Assembly: GCF_954871325.1 (NCBI RefSeq)
Contig: NC_088775.1
Span: 41,641,561-41,705,560, forward strand
Origin: Gordionus sp. m RMFG-2023
Taxonomy: Eukaryota > Nematomorpha > Gordioida > Chordodea > Parachordodidae
DNA length: 64,000 bases
Direction: 5' to 3'
The notes under the pieces were generated by a model. That model was not told the DNA's origin and did not search any database. It worked only from the letters and a program-made list of their open reading frames with translations. Positions within the stretch are counted from its first letter, which is position 1. Each line of letters begins with the position of its first letter. Of this stretch, positions 33,698-46,082 are shown piece after piece. The position numbers were made by a program, and so were the translations under genes.

Positions 33698-34462
33698 AAT
33701 TGAATTTAATTTTTTATTTATATCCTCCGATATGTCATTTTTTTTAGGAAAATTAAATACTTCACCCGTATCTAATATTTTCTCGGATTTTTCTTCCAGT
33801 ATAACATTTTTTTTACCATTTAAATTTTTTAATTCTAACTAAATTAAATGTAAACTATTTTTGATATCTTCAGAAATATCTGGAGATTTCACCAAAACTT
33901 TAGGAATTAAATTTTCAGTATTTGTATTTTTTATATCATTTTCTCTATTTTTAAGATCTTCTTTTTATCCTTATTACTTGTTTCATTATAATTAAGATTA
34001 CATAAAACGCAAAAAAAATTACTGCAGTTATGATTATTGGTCACATCCACTTTATTAAAGTTTGAATTAAAAATTTTATTAAAATTACTCTTAAAATTTG
34101 CCATTTTATTAATATTATACTTATTATAATTATCATTAAAATAAAAAGCCATTTTTTCATAATTACCCAAAATTTAAAATTTTATCTCATATATTTCTAA
34201 TTTTAATCCAAAAATCTTACTATTTCGTTGTGTAATTTATAATACAAAAAAAAAATTTCTTACCTTTATATATATCAGGAATTACTATTATTTTGAGGAA
34301 CCCGGTCCTAGAAAATCTTTTTCTTGATTAATAACGTCTGAAATTTATTTTTATAAAACACTCTTTTGTTTTATTTTTTCCTCTAAATATCTTAGTTTTT
34401 ATATTTTTCTCTAACTTATTTTTTCCCTAATAAGTGTTCACGAATCCTGGTCGTTCGGTACC

Positions 34463-34724
34463 ATATTATTGAATTTATTTAATTTCTTTATTTCAAAATT
34501 TCTATTTTTCATATATATATCTTACAATATAATTTTTCTTCTTTTTTATAAAATATTTCAATTTTTTTTTCAATTCAATCCTCAAAAAGTCAAAAGTTAA
34601 AAGTAAAAAAAATCAAAGTGTTTGAATATCAATTCTCGAAAAATAACAAAAAAAATAATATTTTGATTGACATTTTATAATATATATGTATAAATATATA
34701 TCATAATAGTACAGAACTACAACA
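34463..34724 (-). repeat. 5' LTR of the minus-strand Gypsy element
   Basis: Its outer end ACAACA abuts the duplication GATAT (34725-34729). Its inner end borders the candidate primer-binding site. It contains about 80 bp absent from the 3' LTR. Confidence 0.78.
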
Positions 34725-34850
34725 GATATACCAAAGGAAAATGACAATGTGATAATCATTATTTATGAACTCAATTAAATCAAAGAGCGAAAATCTATAT
34801 TGTAAAACCTATTCTATTAATATTTCAGTGTAGTTGAACAGTAGAAAAAG
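34725..34850. repeat. Satellite array remainder right of the Gypsy insertion
   Basis: GATATACCAAAGGAAAATGACAATGTGATAATC is the right part of the unit cut at 27374. One further worn unit follows (ending near TTTCAGTGTAGTTGAACAG). Confidence 0.8.
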
Positions 34851-35339
34851 ATTTATGGGGCAAACAATCTCAAATAAATACCTCTTTATTTTCGGAAAAC
34901 TGATTTTATTTAAAATTAGAATTTCAAAACGTGTTTTTACAAGGGTTTCCGCTATTTTTTTAAAAAATTAGCTTCCTATTAACCACCTTTTAAAATACTT
35001 AGAAAAAATTTTTAAAATATTTTTTAAGTATCTTTATTTCCACAATCTTAATATTAATATATCCATGTTGACTCATCCCCAACTTTAGAGCGGCAATCAG
35101 AAAGTATAATCCGAATAAATAATCGTTCTTATTGTGATAAAATGAGATGTTAATATATTTATTTTTTTAATTTATAATATAATTCTTTAATATCTTATTG
35201 CTGGAGACTGGGCCAGAAAATCAACTATCACATAAACTCATTCAAATAAAATATTTATGAAAAAATATATATATGAAGATATTATGTTATTATAATGCAA
35301 ACATAATAATGAATCGACATTTTATGGGTTCAAACATGT
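34851..35339. other. AT-rich spacer, nothing recognised
   Basis: No open frame or repeat pair of note. It lies between the satellite remainder and a hAT remnant. Confidence 0.4.
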
Positions 35340-35500
35340 TCTTCTTTATTGTAAAAACCTTCCAGCAATGTTAAATTCTCGTTCAGAAGAGGTACTAGTT
35401 TCCGGAATTGCCAATATTTTTCTTGCTAATCTTGATAGCTTTAGCAAATCTCTTTCTTGTTGTTTCCACCAAAGTAGTTTTAAATATACAAAAGAATTTT
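35340..35500 (-). pseudogene. hAT transposase fragment, C-terminal dimerisation domain
   Basis: The minus strand encodes WWKQQERDLLKLSRLARKIL followed by AIPETSTSSEREFNIAGRF. This is the hAT C-terminal signature (W...E...LP.LSRLARKILAIPATS..SER.FS.AG). The element's remaining coding sequence is not nearby. The fragment is too short to place in a subfamily. Confidence 0.8.
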
Positions 35501-35799
35501 TATGATACCAAAAAAGAGGACATTTTAATATTTAATATCCAAAAGGTTCATAATAAATCATTTTTTTTAATATTAAATTAAAAGATTTTAATTTTTTTTT
35601 AGCCCACCCGACCATTGCTTAAATTTTTAACTCGCCCACCCACCCGCACATAGTTTAAAAAATCTTTTAACCAGTCCAATGCGGACCTCTAACAGAAACA
35701 TGGTTTTTATAATTTAATAAATATATTAAAATACCGATAGACATTGATGTCTTGTTTGATTAGATTGTAATTCTCTCTATTTTTTATGATTTGCCAGAA

Positions 35800-36110
35800 T
35801 ACTTAAAGTTAGATGGTCTAAAATCAGAGAGGAATTGGGTGGAATTTTTTCGTAATAACGATAAATCCCCATACTTGAAAAAAATAGGTATGTTTTCTCC
35901 TTATCTCATTTTAATGCCTCATCAGAGTGCCTTTTTAGCCTGATGAGGGCTGCCTGGAGAAAGAAGAGAAATCGGATTGCTCTAACAACATTAGAGGCCG
36001 AGCTAATGGATAAATAAAATTATAATATGTCATGCCAGCAATTTTATAAATATCTCAATAACGATGGTAAACGTTTAGTTCCATTATTTAAATCTCAAAT
36101 AAAATATAAT
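35800..36110 (+). pseudogene. hAT transposase fragment, near-C-terminal region
   Basis: The plus strand gives SLMRAAWRKKRNRIALTTLE followed by AELMDKYNYNMSCQQFYKYL, the segment after the dimerisation core in ZNF862/KIAA1586-like hAT proteins (S.MR..W...RNRL.V...KAEL....N...SC.EFY). It is on the opposite strand from the fragment at 35.4 kb, so the two do not belong together. A short stop-bearing stretch precedes it. Confidence 0.65.
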
Positions 36111-36632
36111 TAATAATAACTCTAATTTTCCATATTTTTTTAATATTTTATAAAATCTTATACATTCTCATAAAATAAAAATATTTTAATAAATCAAGAT
36201 GTTAATAAGTAAAAATATGTAACTATTTTATTTTGAAAAATAGTTATCGACTTTTTTTTTAGCAATTTTTATAAATTTTAAAATTTTGAGCTGGCAACCC
36301 TGGACTGGACTACACATTTATTGTAATTTAAATATTTGGCCAGCTACTAGTTGTATTTGATGATAAAACCCACCTGAATAACTAATAAAAAATTATACCT
36401 TGTATTTTTTTATCGAGATTATAATTTATACGATATCATGAAGAGGAAATTACATTATCATCATGTACAAAATAACTTTGTATATATTATTTGTACCAAA
36501 TTAATTTTCAATTCCATATCGTCGACATTTCAAATTATTTTGGAAACTAATGTAGATTTCTAAATATTAATTTATAAAAGATTAATATTTGTGTGTGTGT
36601 ATTTATTATATAAAATTGAATATAGCGAAGTA

Positions 36633-36830
36633 ATATTGGAAAATAGCTCGTTTTGAGCCTATTTTTAAAAACTATCAAGTCAATAATTCAGCTAGAAAAA
36701 TAATGACTACGACTCAGATTACGAATATAGATGTCTAAACCCATATATAAGAAAAATGGCTCGAGTAATATTCTTCTTAATTTAATAGTGAGTTTAAAAA
36801 AATCGGCTCAATTCTAGCCGTTTAACACTT
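36633..36830. mobile_element. TA-flanked foldback MITE, copy 2
   Basis: TA lies at 36631-36632 and 36831-36832. The right end AATCGGCTCAATTCTAGCCG then TTTAACACTT and the left end AATAGCTCGTTTTGAGCC match copies 1, 3 and 4. It is worn in the centre. Confidence 0.65.
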
Positions 36831-37292
36831 TATGAAATTAACGTAATACTTCTTAAATTAGAAGCGCTCTAAAACTAACGCTACTGAAAAAAGTAACCGT
36901 GTTACTTTAACAACACTGGTTTAAAGTTATTCATAGTATCAATTTTAATTTGTAATTTTTCTAAAGTGTCCAAAACTCAATTTTTTAAAAACTAATCTTA
37001 ATATAAAAACTATATTTTAATTATAAATTTAAAATCTATTTTAAAAAAAATTATTAATATCTCTTAACAATGAAGAAAAATTAATAAATCTCAACAAATC
37101 TGCCGTCTGGCTGGCACCATGCCAAATAAAATAAAAAAAATTTTTAAACAAAATGAATTTGTTTTGTATTGTAGGAAAGAATTAATTTTTTTAAAAATAA
37201 AAAGAAAGAATGCTTGAAAAAAATTAAAAATAAGATATCAAATAAATTTAAAAAATAATAAATAAATATACGGTAAAAATTGTTATTATTAT

Positions 37293-38703
37293 CAGGGATG
37301 TAAACCCGAACCCGGACCCTAAACCCTCCTGAACCCTCGTATTTTGGCTGAACCAGAACCTGGACCCTTTTTAAAAGTGGAGGGTCCAAGGGTTCTAGGT
37401 GTCATAAAATTTTAAAAATAAATATACTTTTTTGTGGAATCATTTATTTATCTTTGCGTTTTTCTTCCAATTTTCTTCCTGGACTTCCATTTTATTTAGA
37501 GATTGATATCATAAATTATTTTCCAGTGTAATAATATTTTATTATGTAAATTTATTAATATGCTATGTTATAGAAATACGTTGATTATTTTGAAAGTTAA
37601 TTATTTTGTAGTACAAGTAATAATATTTTAATTTAAATGATAATGCACAACACGTTGGTCCTCAATTTGTATGATGCTAGAACGATTATTAAGTTTGAAA
37701 GATTTCTGTAATGATTTTATTATAAGAGCATGTGAAGTCATTTTATCGGAAGATGATTGATGCTAAATAAAGGACCTTACTAATGTATTAGTTCCTTTAA
37801 AAATAACAATATTTAGATTACAATCAGAACAATTATGTTTATTTGATTTTACGGCATATAGATTAGATGCCGATTAGATTTAAAAAAAATTTACAGTCCT
37901 TTTTATACAAAATATTAGAAAACATGAAAATTCGAGAGCAACAATATTTGCGAAATAGTGTTGTATACGCTTCTATATATTTAGACCCTCGATATCAAGT
38001 TTTATTGAGTATTGAGCAAAAACAAATGGCTAAAGACCATGTTAAGGATTTATGGCATAAGCAAAACTCCTTTATTTACAATATATTGTAGGCTACGATA
38101 ATACTATTGGTTGTAGCGATGATCTTGAAATTTTACTTTTAGATAGAGAAAAAAAAAATTATCATCAAGTAGAAAGGAGGATCAAAAAATGCCTATTGCA
38201 TCTTTAATAGTAAAGTTCTCAGAAGTTAAGAGAATAAATAAGGATATAAATATTTTAAAATTCTGGGAAGAAAATTTTTCAATATATCCAGAATTATATA
38301 TCCTATCTAGAATCTTCATGGCTGTACCGGCGACACAAGTACAAAAATTTTATAAAGATAACTATCTATTTTAGGTAAGGGTAGAACGTGAATTTAATCT
38401 TTGAAATATATATTGTCTACTTTATGTGGAAATCTCAAGGATGATATTTTAGAGGATATTATGATTGTGCGAGAATAAATCATTTAAAATATAAATTATT
38501 TCATTTTTAAATTTTTCATTTGTAAATTATGAATATGTATATATTGAAGTATAATAATAAATGAATTTAAAAAAAATATTATTTTGAGTCATTATTTTTA
38601 TGTGCCCTGAACCTGGACCCGAACCCTGGACCCGGGTTCTTTCAAATTTTATTCCTGTACCCGTACCTGGACCCTTCTTTTTGTCGAAGGATTCACATCC
38701 CTG
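37293..38703 (+). mobile_element. hAT (ZBED-type) element remnant
   Basis: Termini CAGGGATGTAAACCC and GGATTCACATCCCTG are partly inverted copies. Both subterminal zones have ACCCGAACCCGGACCC-type repeats. Inside, 37650-38374 encodes hAT pieces: LLSLKDFCNDF, ASIYLDPRYQVLLS, and ILKFWEENFSIYPELYILSR followed by IFMAVPATQVQKF, the dimerisation signature. Stops and gaps separate the pieces, and the N-terminal finger is missing. The flanking 8 bp (ATTATTAT versus ATCTAAAT) agree at only half of positions, so the insertion is old. Confidence 0.8.
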
Positions 38704-38767
38704 ATCTAAATTATTAATTTAAGAATAATATTTTTAAAGTATATATTTTTTTACATTTTATTTATAT

Positions 38768-39715
38768 CAGAGACCTGCAGACCCGGCCCGGGTACCAGGG
38801 CCGTGCCGTATTTTAAATTTTTTAAATATACCCAGGCCGGGCCAGGCCTGAAATTTTTTTAAAGAAAAACCCGGGTCGGGCCTGAAAATTTTTTTTTTTA
38901 AATGGCCGGCCGTATTTTTTAAAAAAATTTATACAACATGAATTATTATATTCGTCAATTAGATATGGTTATAATGATAATATCTAGTTATGATTAATAT
39001 AATGTTTGGTGAAAGTTAACACTAGCTAACACTCATTGTATTTATTACATATTATAATTATAGTTTTCCTGCCATGGAATAAATACGCAAAGGATTAAAT
39101 ACATTATAGTATATTCTCAAAATATTATTTACACAAATTTTTATAGTATCAATTTGTAATATACTAAATATCTGCTTAGAATTTTAAAAAAAATATGTCG
39201 TTGTGTTGCTAAACGGCTCGTTTTGAGCCGATTTTTAAAAACGGCTAACTCAGTTTTTTATCCAGAAAAATATTATGCAAGCCTGAAAATTTTGCTCATA
39301 GAAGGAGCAAAGGTCTAGACATATAGTATCAAAATTTCGAGGCTTACTCAATATTTTTCTGGCGAAAATATTGAGTTAGCTGTTTTTAAAAATCGGCTCA
39401 AAACAACCCGTTTAACAACATTAGCGAATATGCTTGCTTATTAAATGATAACACTCGCCGAAAAATATGATACCAAATAGGTGAATTTTTTGTATAAATA
39501 TAATTTTAAAAAATTCCGAGCCGGGCCTAAAAAATTTTTTTTTAAAAAAATCCGGCCCGGGCCCAAAAATATTTTTTTAAATATCCGAGCTGGGCCAAAA
39601 ATTTTTAAAGATGGGCCGGGCCGTAAAAAATTTTGAAAAAAAATCCGCGCCGGGATGGGCCAAGATTTTTTTAATCCGGGCTGGGCCGTGCAAATGGTAC
39701 CTCAGCAGGTCTCTG
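38768..39715. mobile_element. Non-autonomous hAT element with GGGCC-rich flanks
   Basis: 948 bp. Termini CAGAGACCTGC and GCAGGTCTCTG are perfect inverted repeats, with an exact 8-bp duplication ATTTATAT at 38760-38767 and 39716-39723. Roughly 150 bp at each end carry clustered CCGGGCC/GGGCCGGG words separated by A or T runs; the middle is plain AT-rich DNA. The clusters are probably subterminal transposase-binding repeats. It contains a second element at 39203-39421. Confidence 0.9.
39203..39421. mobile_element. TA-type foldback MITE, copy 3, nested in a hAT element
   Basis: GTGTTGCTAAACGGCTCG with TTTTGAGCCG and AAAAACGGCTAACTCA at the left, and TGAGTTAGCTG with AATCGGCTCAAAACAACCCG and TTTAACAACA at the right, form arms of about 50 bp. 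The centre matches copies 1 and 4. The flanking TA is not preserved here. Confidence 0.8.
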
Positions 39716-39723
39716 ATTTATAT

Positions 39724-40459
39724 TATATATTAAAAATTGATGCATTAAAAATTATTTTTGAAATTTATGGATGTCAAAAAATAATTAACCAATCTTTCGA
39801 AAGGGGAGGGGGTACTTTTTAGGGGGGTATATCTGCTTCCATCGTTCTGAAGTGTAGGGGCCACTGATCTTGGTTAGTGTAATTTGGTATCATTTATATA
39901 ATGTTTAATTATTAAACAAGACAATAATTAATATAGTAATTAATAAATATCTTTATAATGTTGATTATTTTTTTCGAGAAATATGAAAAGAATTTTTTAA
40001 CAATTATTAATTTTTTTTTTAATTTGTAGAAAATTGTAAGTTTGTGTGAAACTAAAAAAAATAAAAATTTTAAGATATGTTTTAAAAATAATCTTAGAGG
40101 AAACGAAATAAAGATTAAGTTATTAAAATTACATAAGAGATTAAATCGCAAAGGTGCCTACAATTCAATTGCTGGCAAACCTGAGACACAACGCGAAAAT
40201 AAGGAGAAGAAAACGAATAAATAAAATTATTATATAAATATTTAATTATGTGTATTTTCATATGTATAATAATAAGTATACTATATTTTCTAACGTTTAG
40301 TAGTGTAAATATTTATAATAAAGGTTTTAATAAATTTTTTGTAAATTTTTTTTTGAATAAAGAGTAAATGTTTAATTTTAAGAGAAATATTAAAACTTAG
40401 AACTATGTGGAAATGGTTCCACAGAGAAATAATTGTATTATAGCTCTAGTAGTGGTATG
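39724..40459. repeat. Unclassified repeat also found at 51.4 and 54.2 kb
   Basis: The stretch from about 39975 to 40170 (GAGAAATATGAAAAGAATTT, AATTTGTAGAAAATTGTAAG, AATCTTAGAGGAAACGAAAT, TTACATAAGAGATTAAATCG) recurs at 51425-51552, continuing at 54224-54290. There the two parts are separated by the element at 51553-54223. This copy therefore shows the unoccupied site. A short plus frame (40042-40224) is Lys/Asn-rich and unrecognised. The remainder is plain AT-rich DNA. Confidence 0.7.
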
Positions 40460-43400
40460 TGTCAGATATATAGAAAAGTTGTCATATTGAGAAAAGTTGG
40501 AACCTAAAAAAGTAAAATAAAAATATAATTTCTAAATCTTTATTGAAAACATAACCAAAAATAAAAAAAAATGAAATTAATATAAGAAAAAGTAAATGTA
40601 AAATATTAAAAATTATATGCGAAAAATAAAAAGTTCCAAGTTTAAAAAATAAACAGTTTTTATCGCATAATATTTTCTCAAATATATATCCTTTTTCTTT
40701 AATATACATTTACATAGTCTCAATTTAATAATATAATAATTTGCATATATATCTTTCGTTTTTCTTATTTTTGTTTAAAGTAGATTTGCATATTAAAACA
40801 CATATTACAAAACCCTTCCATTTAGATTAGACGCCACATTCCGAATGACAAAATTTCTTCGATTTCGGCCTTGATCTTGTATTTCTATCAAATCTACCTT
40901 TCTTAGTCCTTAATGTCTTCTGAGTTCTAACGACAGCTATCGCTTGTCTAGTATTCTTATCTTCTATGACCGTTTGTATCCGATTACAGCTTGAAATTCT
41001 GGGATCCTATCTTCTGTTATAGCTCTTGATGTCAGTAAGTAGATGGACCAGATTAACTCTTGCTTTTAAACAATCCACGAAGGCAACGATTATCGATTGA
41101 TACTATTCTTTCTTTACCATCTTTGCTTCTTCTAAAGCGTTTTGAATTCTCTAGATAAATTATTATAGTCTTTGCTTGTTTCCAACGTTTTCTGGTAGTG
41201 AAGGATTAACGCTTTATTTCTGTAACCGATTGATGACCTTTGTTAACGATTAACGATTGCTTCAAATTCTTGACAATTTGTTCTAGCTAGTAGCTTGTTT
41301 TTAACGTTCTCCGTATAGATATTTAGACTTTCAGGTCTTCTACGACAGTTCCTAGATATCGAATTTGTCTTTATTCTCACTTGATCTTTGTCTCAAAATT
41401 TCAGATCGCATCTAATCTACTTCTACCTAAAATAATCTATTTAACCCTTTATAACTTCTGAAATATTTCATCACTTTTTCTTACATTCATTCTCAAATTT
41501 AAAATACATCCAATATATCAATAAAATATATATGCCCACTTCGTCTTAATGTACAAGGTTATCGCCTTTAATCTAATTCTTCCTTACATAATCTATTAAA
41601 TAGCTTAACTTCGAAATATTTTCTCACTTTTTTCTCTAAATTAAATCTTAAAATTATAATACATAGTCGAAATATGCTAAATAAATTATACCATTATGTC
41701 AAATTCTATCACCCCTTTTCCCTCAATAAAGCCCAGACCCATATCTTCCTTGAGCCATTTACAGGTAATCGTCCTTTAGCTATCAATCCACATCCTTTGT
41801 CAACCATGTCTACAGCTGAATATAAATATTAAATTCTCTTGAATATCTTGAATCTAAAAAAATCTTATTTCTGACTTTTTACCCAAAAAATATTGTCTTC
41901 TTATGGTATTATGCATTTATTTCGTTTATAAATCTTTGTACAGGCCTGTTCTTTAAAGAAAAATACAATATCTATTTCTTGTCTTCTTTATGCGGTTCAC
42001 GCCCATTTGCTTTGTTTTCGTTCACTCTCGTTGTTGAAAACCAACTTTATCTTCTCGTAAGTCTCGTTGTTTCTCAACACACCAAAATTATGATTCTCAT
42101 AACTATCGTAAACCTGTTAAAAAACAAATCAATTATGTCTATCATCAATTTTTCAACACACCAAATTTATGATTCTCATAACTATCAGACTTGTTAAAAT
42201 AACAAATCAATTATATCTATCATCAATTTTATTCCATCAGAAATTATGATTCTCATAATTGTGTCTATCATCAATTTCATTCCATCAGAAATTATGATTC
42301 TCATAATTATGTCTATCATCAATTTCATTCCATCAGAAATTATGATTCTCATAATTATGTCTATCATAATTTCCTTCCCTTAGAAATTATGATTCTCATA
42401 ATTATGTCTATCATCAATTTTAAAACACAAAATTATGATTCTCCTAATTCTAGCACAACTTGTTTAAAAAATTCAACGTACTTTTTATTTCACCATTACA
42501 TATAACTATTTTACACTCAAATTCTTCTTTTTAAAACTTCTTAAATTATCCTACCTTTTTTTTACATTTTACACTCTACGTATCCATATCATCATTATTC
42601 AAAAAAAATATTTCTTCAATCTGCACGATATTTTCTTATATCTAAAAACCCATTAAAACAATTTAAAATAGATTTTATCATTTCTTCTTTAGAATTTGCC
42701 TGTTTTCTTCTTGTTTTTCTTTTTACTATTATTAGAATAATGTTGCCTAATTGACTTCAATTCTTATCAATGATCAAAAATAAAAATCCGTTCTCTAAAT
42801 GAGCTCGATTGCGGCATAAATTTTCTAATGACCAAAGTTGTTTCTAATTATGAAGATTTTTGGTTAATCAACAACCTAATATTATACTATATTCACATAT
42901 CAGATCCTTGAGGCTGTTTTATCTCTCGCAGCCCTTAAAATAAAATTAAACGTAAATCTTCAATAAGAATTTAGTTACAACATCAACTATTTTCTAACAA
43001 TAAATGTTCTTAGTCTCTAATCTTATTCAAAATTTTTTTAAATTATATCTTAGCAAACTATTTGTTTTGTTTAATTTTAATGTTTAGTGATCAATTATTT
43101 AATAACTTATAATAATTCTAAAATCTAAAATATCTTATAGTCCAAATTAGATTCCGTTGGTTTCTAAGTTTACCAGTAACTTCTCTGTTAATTTTATAAA
43201 TTATCACCTTTAACTAACTATAACACAAACTTCTTTATATCTTATTTACTATGAATGCTACCTTTATAATTCTTTGTTTTTAATTTTTGATCTTATATTC
43301 ATACACAATTTGTATCATAATCTTATGAATATTTACAAAAATTAGTTCGAAATTTAAATAAACTACCGTAAAATAATTTTTCTTTTTCAACCTACATCTT

Positions 43401-44049
43401 TAAAAATAAATCTAAATTTCATTTTTATCCAATTTTAATTTTAAAAGATAAATTTTCTTCTTTTTAAAATACTTATTTCTCTTAGATATTTTTCCTACTT
43501 TTATTAAAATTTTTTTCTTACGTTCTTCTGGAATTTTTTTTTGTATTAGAATACAGTTTGACACTTCTCCTTGTCCCACTGTATCCATTGATTTGTATTA
43601 GACTGAATAGGAGAACCTGATTCATTTTTCGGAACAAATCCTCTCTCCAGCACCACTGTCAGATATAGATAAGTTGTCATATTGAGAAGGTTGGAACCTA
43701 AAAAAATAAAATATAAAAATATAATTTCTAAATCTCTATTATATACTATTAATTAATTATAATTAAATATAAAGTAAAAACATAACCATAAATAAAAGAA
43801 AAAAATAAAATTAATATAAGAAAAAGTAAAAGTAAAATATTAAATATTAAAAATTATATGCGAAAAATAATAAGTTCCAAGTTTAAAAAATAAACCGTTT
43901 TTATCGCATATTTTCTCAAATATATATCCTTTTTCTTTAATATACATTTACTTAGTCTCAATTTAATAATATAATAATTTGCATATACATTTCTTTCGTT
44001 TTTCTTGTTTTTGTTTAAAGTAGATTTGCATATTAAAACACATATTACT
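40460..44049 (-). mobile_element. Coding-free LTR retroelement (LARD-like), 3.6 kb
   Basis: Direct repeats at 40460-40809 and 43657-44049 share TGTCAGATAT, GGAACCTAAAAAA, TTATATGCGAAAAATA, TTTTTATCGCATA and AAAACACATATTAC. They are flanked by the exact 5-bp duplication GTATG (40455-40459, 44050-44054). Read on the minus strand, the LTR begins near GTAATATGTG and ends CTGACA, followed by a candidate primer-binding site TGGTGCTGGAGAG. The 2.85-kb interior has no retroviral-type gene. The second LTR is 43 bp longer. It is a structurally complete but non-coding element of moderate age. Confidence 0.85.
42090..42450. repeat. Tandem repeat, ~52-bp unit, inside the LTR element
   Basis: About five to six units of TTATGATTCTCATAATTATG plus TCTATCATCAATTTCATTCC (ATCAGAA), with the AATTATGATTCTCATAATT core being a near palindrome. 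It lies in the non-coding interior. Confidence 0.8.
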
Positions 44050-44054
44050 GTATG

Positions 44055-45590
44055 TTTATGGATAATGGGTATAATGTTTTTTCTCTCCTTAGCTTTCACC
44101 TTTTCTAGTGGTAAGCTTCTTCAACATCTTTCTCCACTTAATGTTATTCATACAATCTCTTTTGGCTCTAGCCACCGCCTTTATAGCTATTCTCTTGGAT
44201 ATTTTGTAATTAGTCATCTGGGTTTTTGAATTTGTACCATATTTTATAAAGGGCTTTTTTCTCCTGTATAGTGGTTTGCACCTCTTCATTCCACCACCAT
44301 AGTTCTTTGTATGATTTGTTACCTCCCCTTGTCAAGCCTAGTGTCGATTTGGCAGTGTCTATTAATCTGGATGAAAGGTCTGTCCACATTTTTTCACTGA
44401 CTTGTGAGGAATCTATTGTTTCAATATTTGCATTGATTGCAAAGGCATCTGTCATTGTTTTTAATTTGCCCCATTTGATGCATGGTTCCAGTTTTATCTT
44501 GTTTTGAGTGGATTTATTTGAGATGTGTAAATCCTTGACTAGTAGCTTGTGTTGCGCAGCGATATCTTCTCCTGGGATGACTTTGCAGTCTATTACATCT
44601 TTTAATCTTCTGCGAGAGATTAGCATGTAATCTATCTGTGTTTTCCTTGTACCACTTTCGTAGGTTATTAAATGACTGTCTTTTTTCCTATAGTAGGTGT
44701 TGGTTAAAGCAAGGTCGAAGGCTTGCGCAAATTTCAGTACGTGCTCTCCTTCATCATTTCTTTCTCCATATCCAAAACCACCATGAAGCCTTTTGTAGCT
44801 ATCTCTTGCTTTCCCCACATGCGCATTTAAGTCACCACCATTTATGACTAGGTCATCCTTAGGGATTTTCATTATAGCTTCATCAAGGATAGCTCTAAAG
44901 TCATCTTTCTCTTCTTCCTTGCAACCCGTTTGAGGAGCATATACTGAAAGGATGTGTAGTATTGATTGACCAATGCAGAGTTTTATCTTCATTAGTTTAT
45001 CAGAAATCCTGTTGACTTCTACTACTGAGGAGGTTAGATCTTGACTGAGGATGGTGCTGAACACCGTTCCTATTGCTAACAATTCCATTATAGTACAATT
45101 TATACCCATCTCCAATCATCAAAGTCTTCTGTCCCTTCCATTTCGTCTCTTGTATGCACGCTATATCAACTTTTCTCTTGTTCAACATTGATGCCAATTC
45201 TCTCGTCTTACCTTTAAGCGTCCCAATATTCAAACTTGCTAATTTTGTCTTCTTTGCTTTGACCTTTGCCTTACTTTTCACAGGATGGAGATCTACACCC
45301 AGCGCGTCGCTTGGAGAGAACGCCCTAGCTTTCACATTCATATTTCCATTTGTTTCCTTCATTTTGTTTATTGGACAGGTATTCTTAGCACCCGGCTGTC
45401 CAGGCCTGTCAATGACCGGGGTGTCATCTCTAAGCTCCGAAATTCATCATACCATATGTCTTTACACATCAGTCATCGAAGAAAAACTGAAAGTTTTTAT
45501 GCTCCTTACCAGGATTGAACATGCGTCCTTGTTCGTACTTCTGTTTCCAAGCATACATCTAACCCATTAGGCCACCCCGGCGATGGGTAT
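44055..45590 (-). pseudogene. RTE-type LINE, AP-endonuclease region
   Basis: From high to low coordinates the minus strand encodes KTKLASLNIGTLKGKTRELA, VDIACIQETKWKGQKTLMIG, ILSVYAPQTGCKEEEKDDFR, LVINGGDLNAHVGKARDSYK, THKTQIDYMLISRRR-like residues (seen as RKTQIDYMLISRRRLKD) and AAQHKLLVKDL. These are the catalytic N, E, D/N and H motifs of the exonuclease-endonuclease-phosphatase fold. KSYKELWWWNEEVQTTIQEK then starts the linker also seen at 1390-1800. The 301-codon frame at 44210-45115 is long; one shift separates it from the N-terminal frame. The RT is absent; the copy stops at the GTATG site of the neighbouring LTR element. Confidence 0.88.
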
Positions 45591-46082
45591 AATGTTATAT
45601 CGGGAAAAATGAAAAGAGTTATAGAAAGAGATACAATAAAAATCACAGAGGAAATTGAAATTAAGATAGTGAAATTGGAAAAGAAAAAAATGAAAGGGAA
45701 TTAAAAAACGTTAATGAAAATGAAAAAATGACGGAAGAAATGTTAAATTAATGAATGAAATATGGAGAATTTTAAATGAAAATATGATAGAAGGAATGAG
45801 AAAAAGTGTTAATATTATTAGGTCGGGAGAACGAAAAGGTATTAATAATAAAAGAGAAATAGATATTAAAGATAAACAAGGAATGAGAGGTGATAAAAGA
45901 AATACTGATATGGAGAAGATTATGGGAGGAGGTATGAAAAAGATTTCAGAAGAGAGGATCGAATGAATGATAGGGAACACGATCACTTTGAAGAATATAA
46001 TACGCCAATGAGCTTGTAGATAAATGAAAAGGAAAATTGGGAAAGAGAGAATTGTTTTCGGGACAGATTCAATCGACAAAAA

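Larger units (their letters stand above)
27375..34724 (-). mobile_element. Gypsy-type LTR retrotransposon fossil inside the satellite
   Basis: Minus-strand element of about 7.3 kb (6.5 kb without a nested DNA element). It is flanked by the exact 5-bp duplication GATAT (27370-27374, 34725-34729). LTRs lie at 27375-27557 and about 34463-34724. In element order it has gag with zinc knuckles, protease, reverse transcriptase, RNase H and integrase, the Ty3/Gypsy order. A candidate primer-binding site TGGTACCGAACGACC follows the 5' LTR, and a G-rich tract precedes TGTTGTAGT of the 3' LTR. It is broken at roughly half a dozen places. LTRs differ in length by about 80 bp, so it is not recent. Confidence 0.9.

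Noticed and set aside
33149-33842. Plus-strand open frames opposite the Gypsy gag
   Set aside because: Shadows of the minus-strand zinc-knuckle gene; they show no motif of their own.
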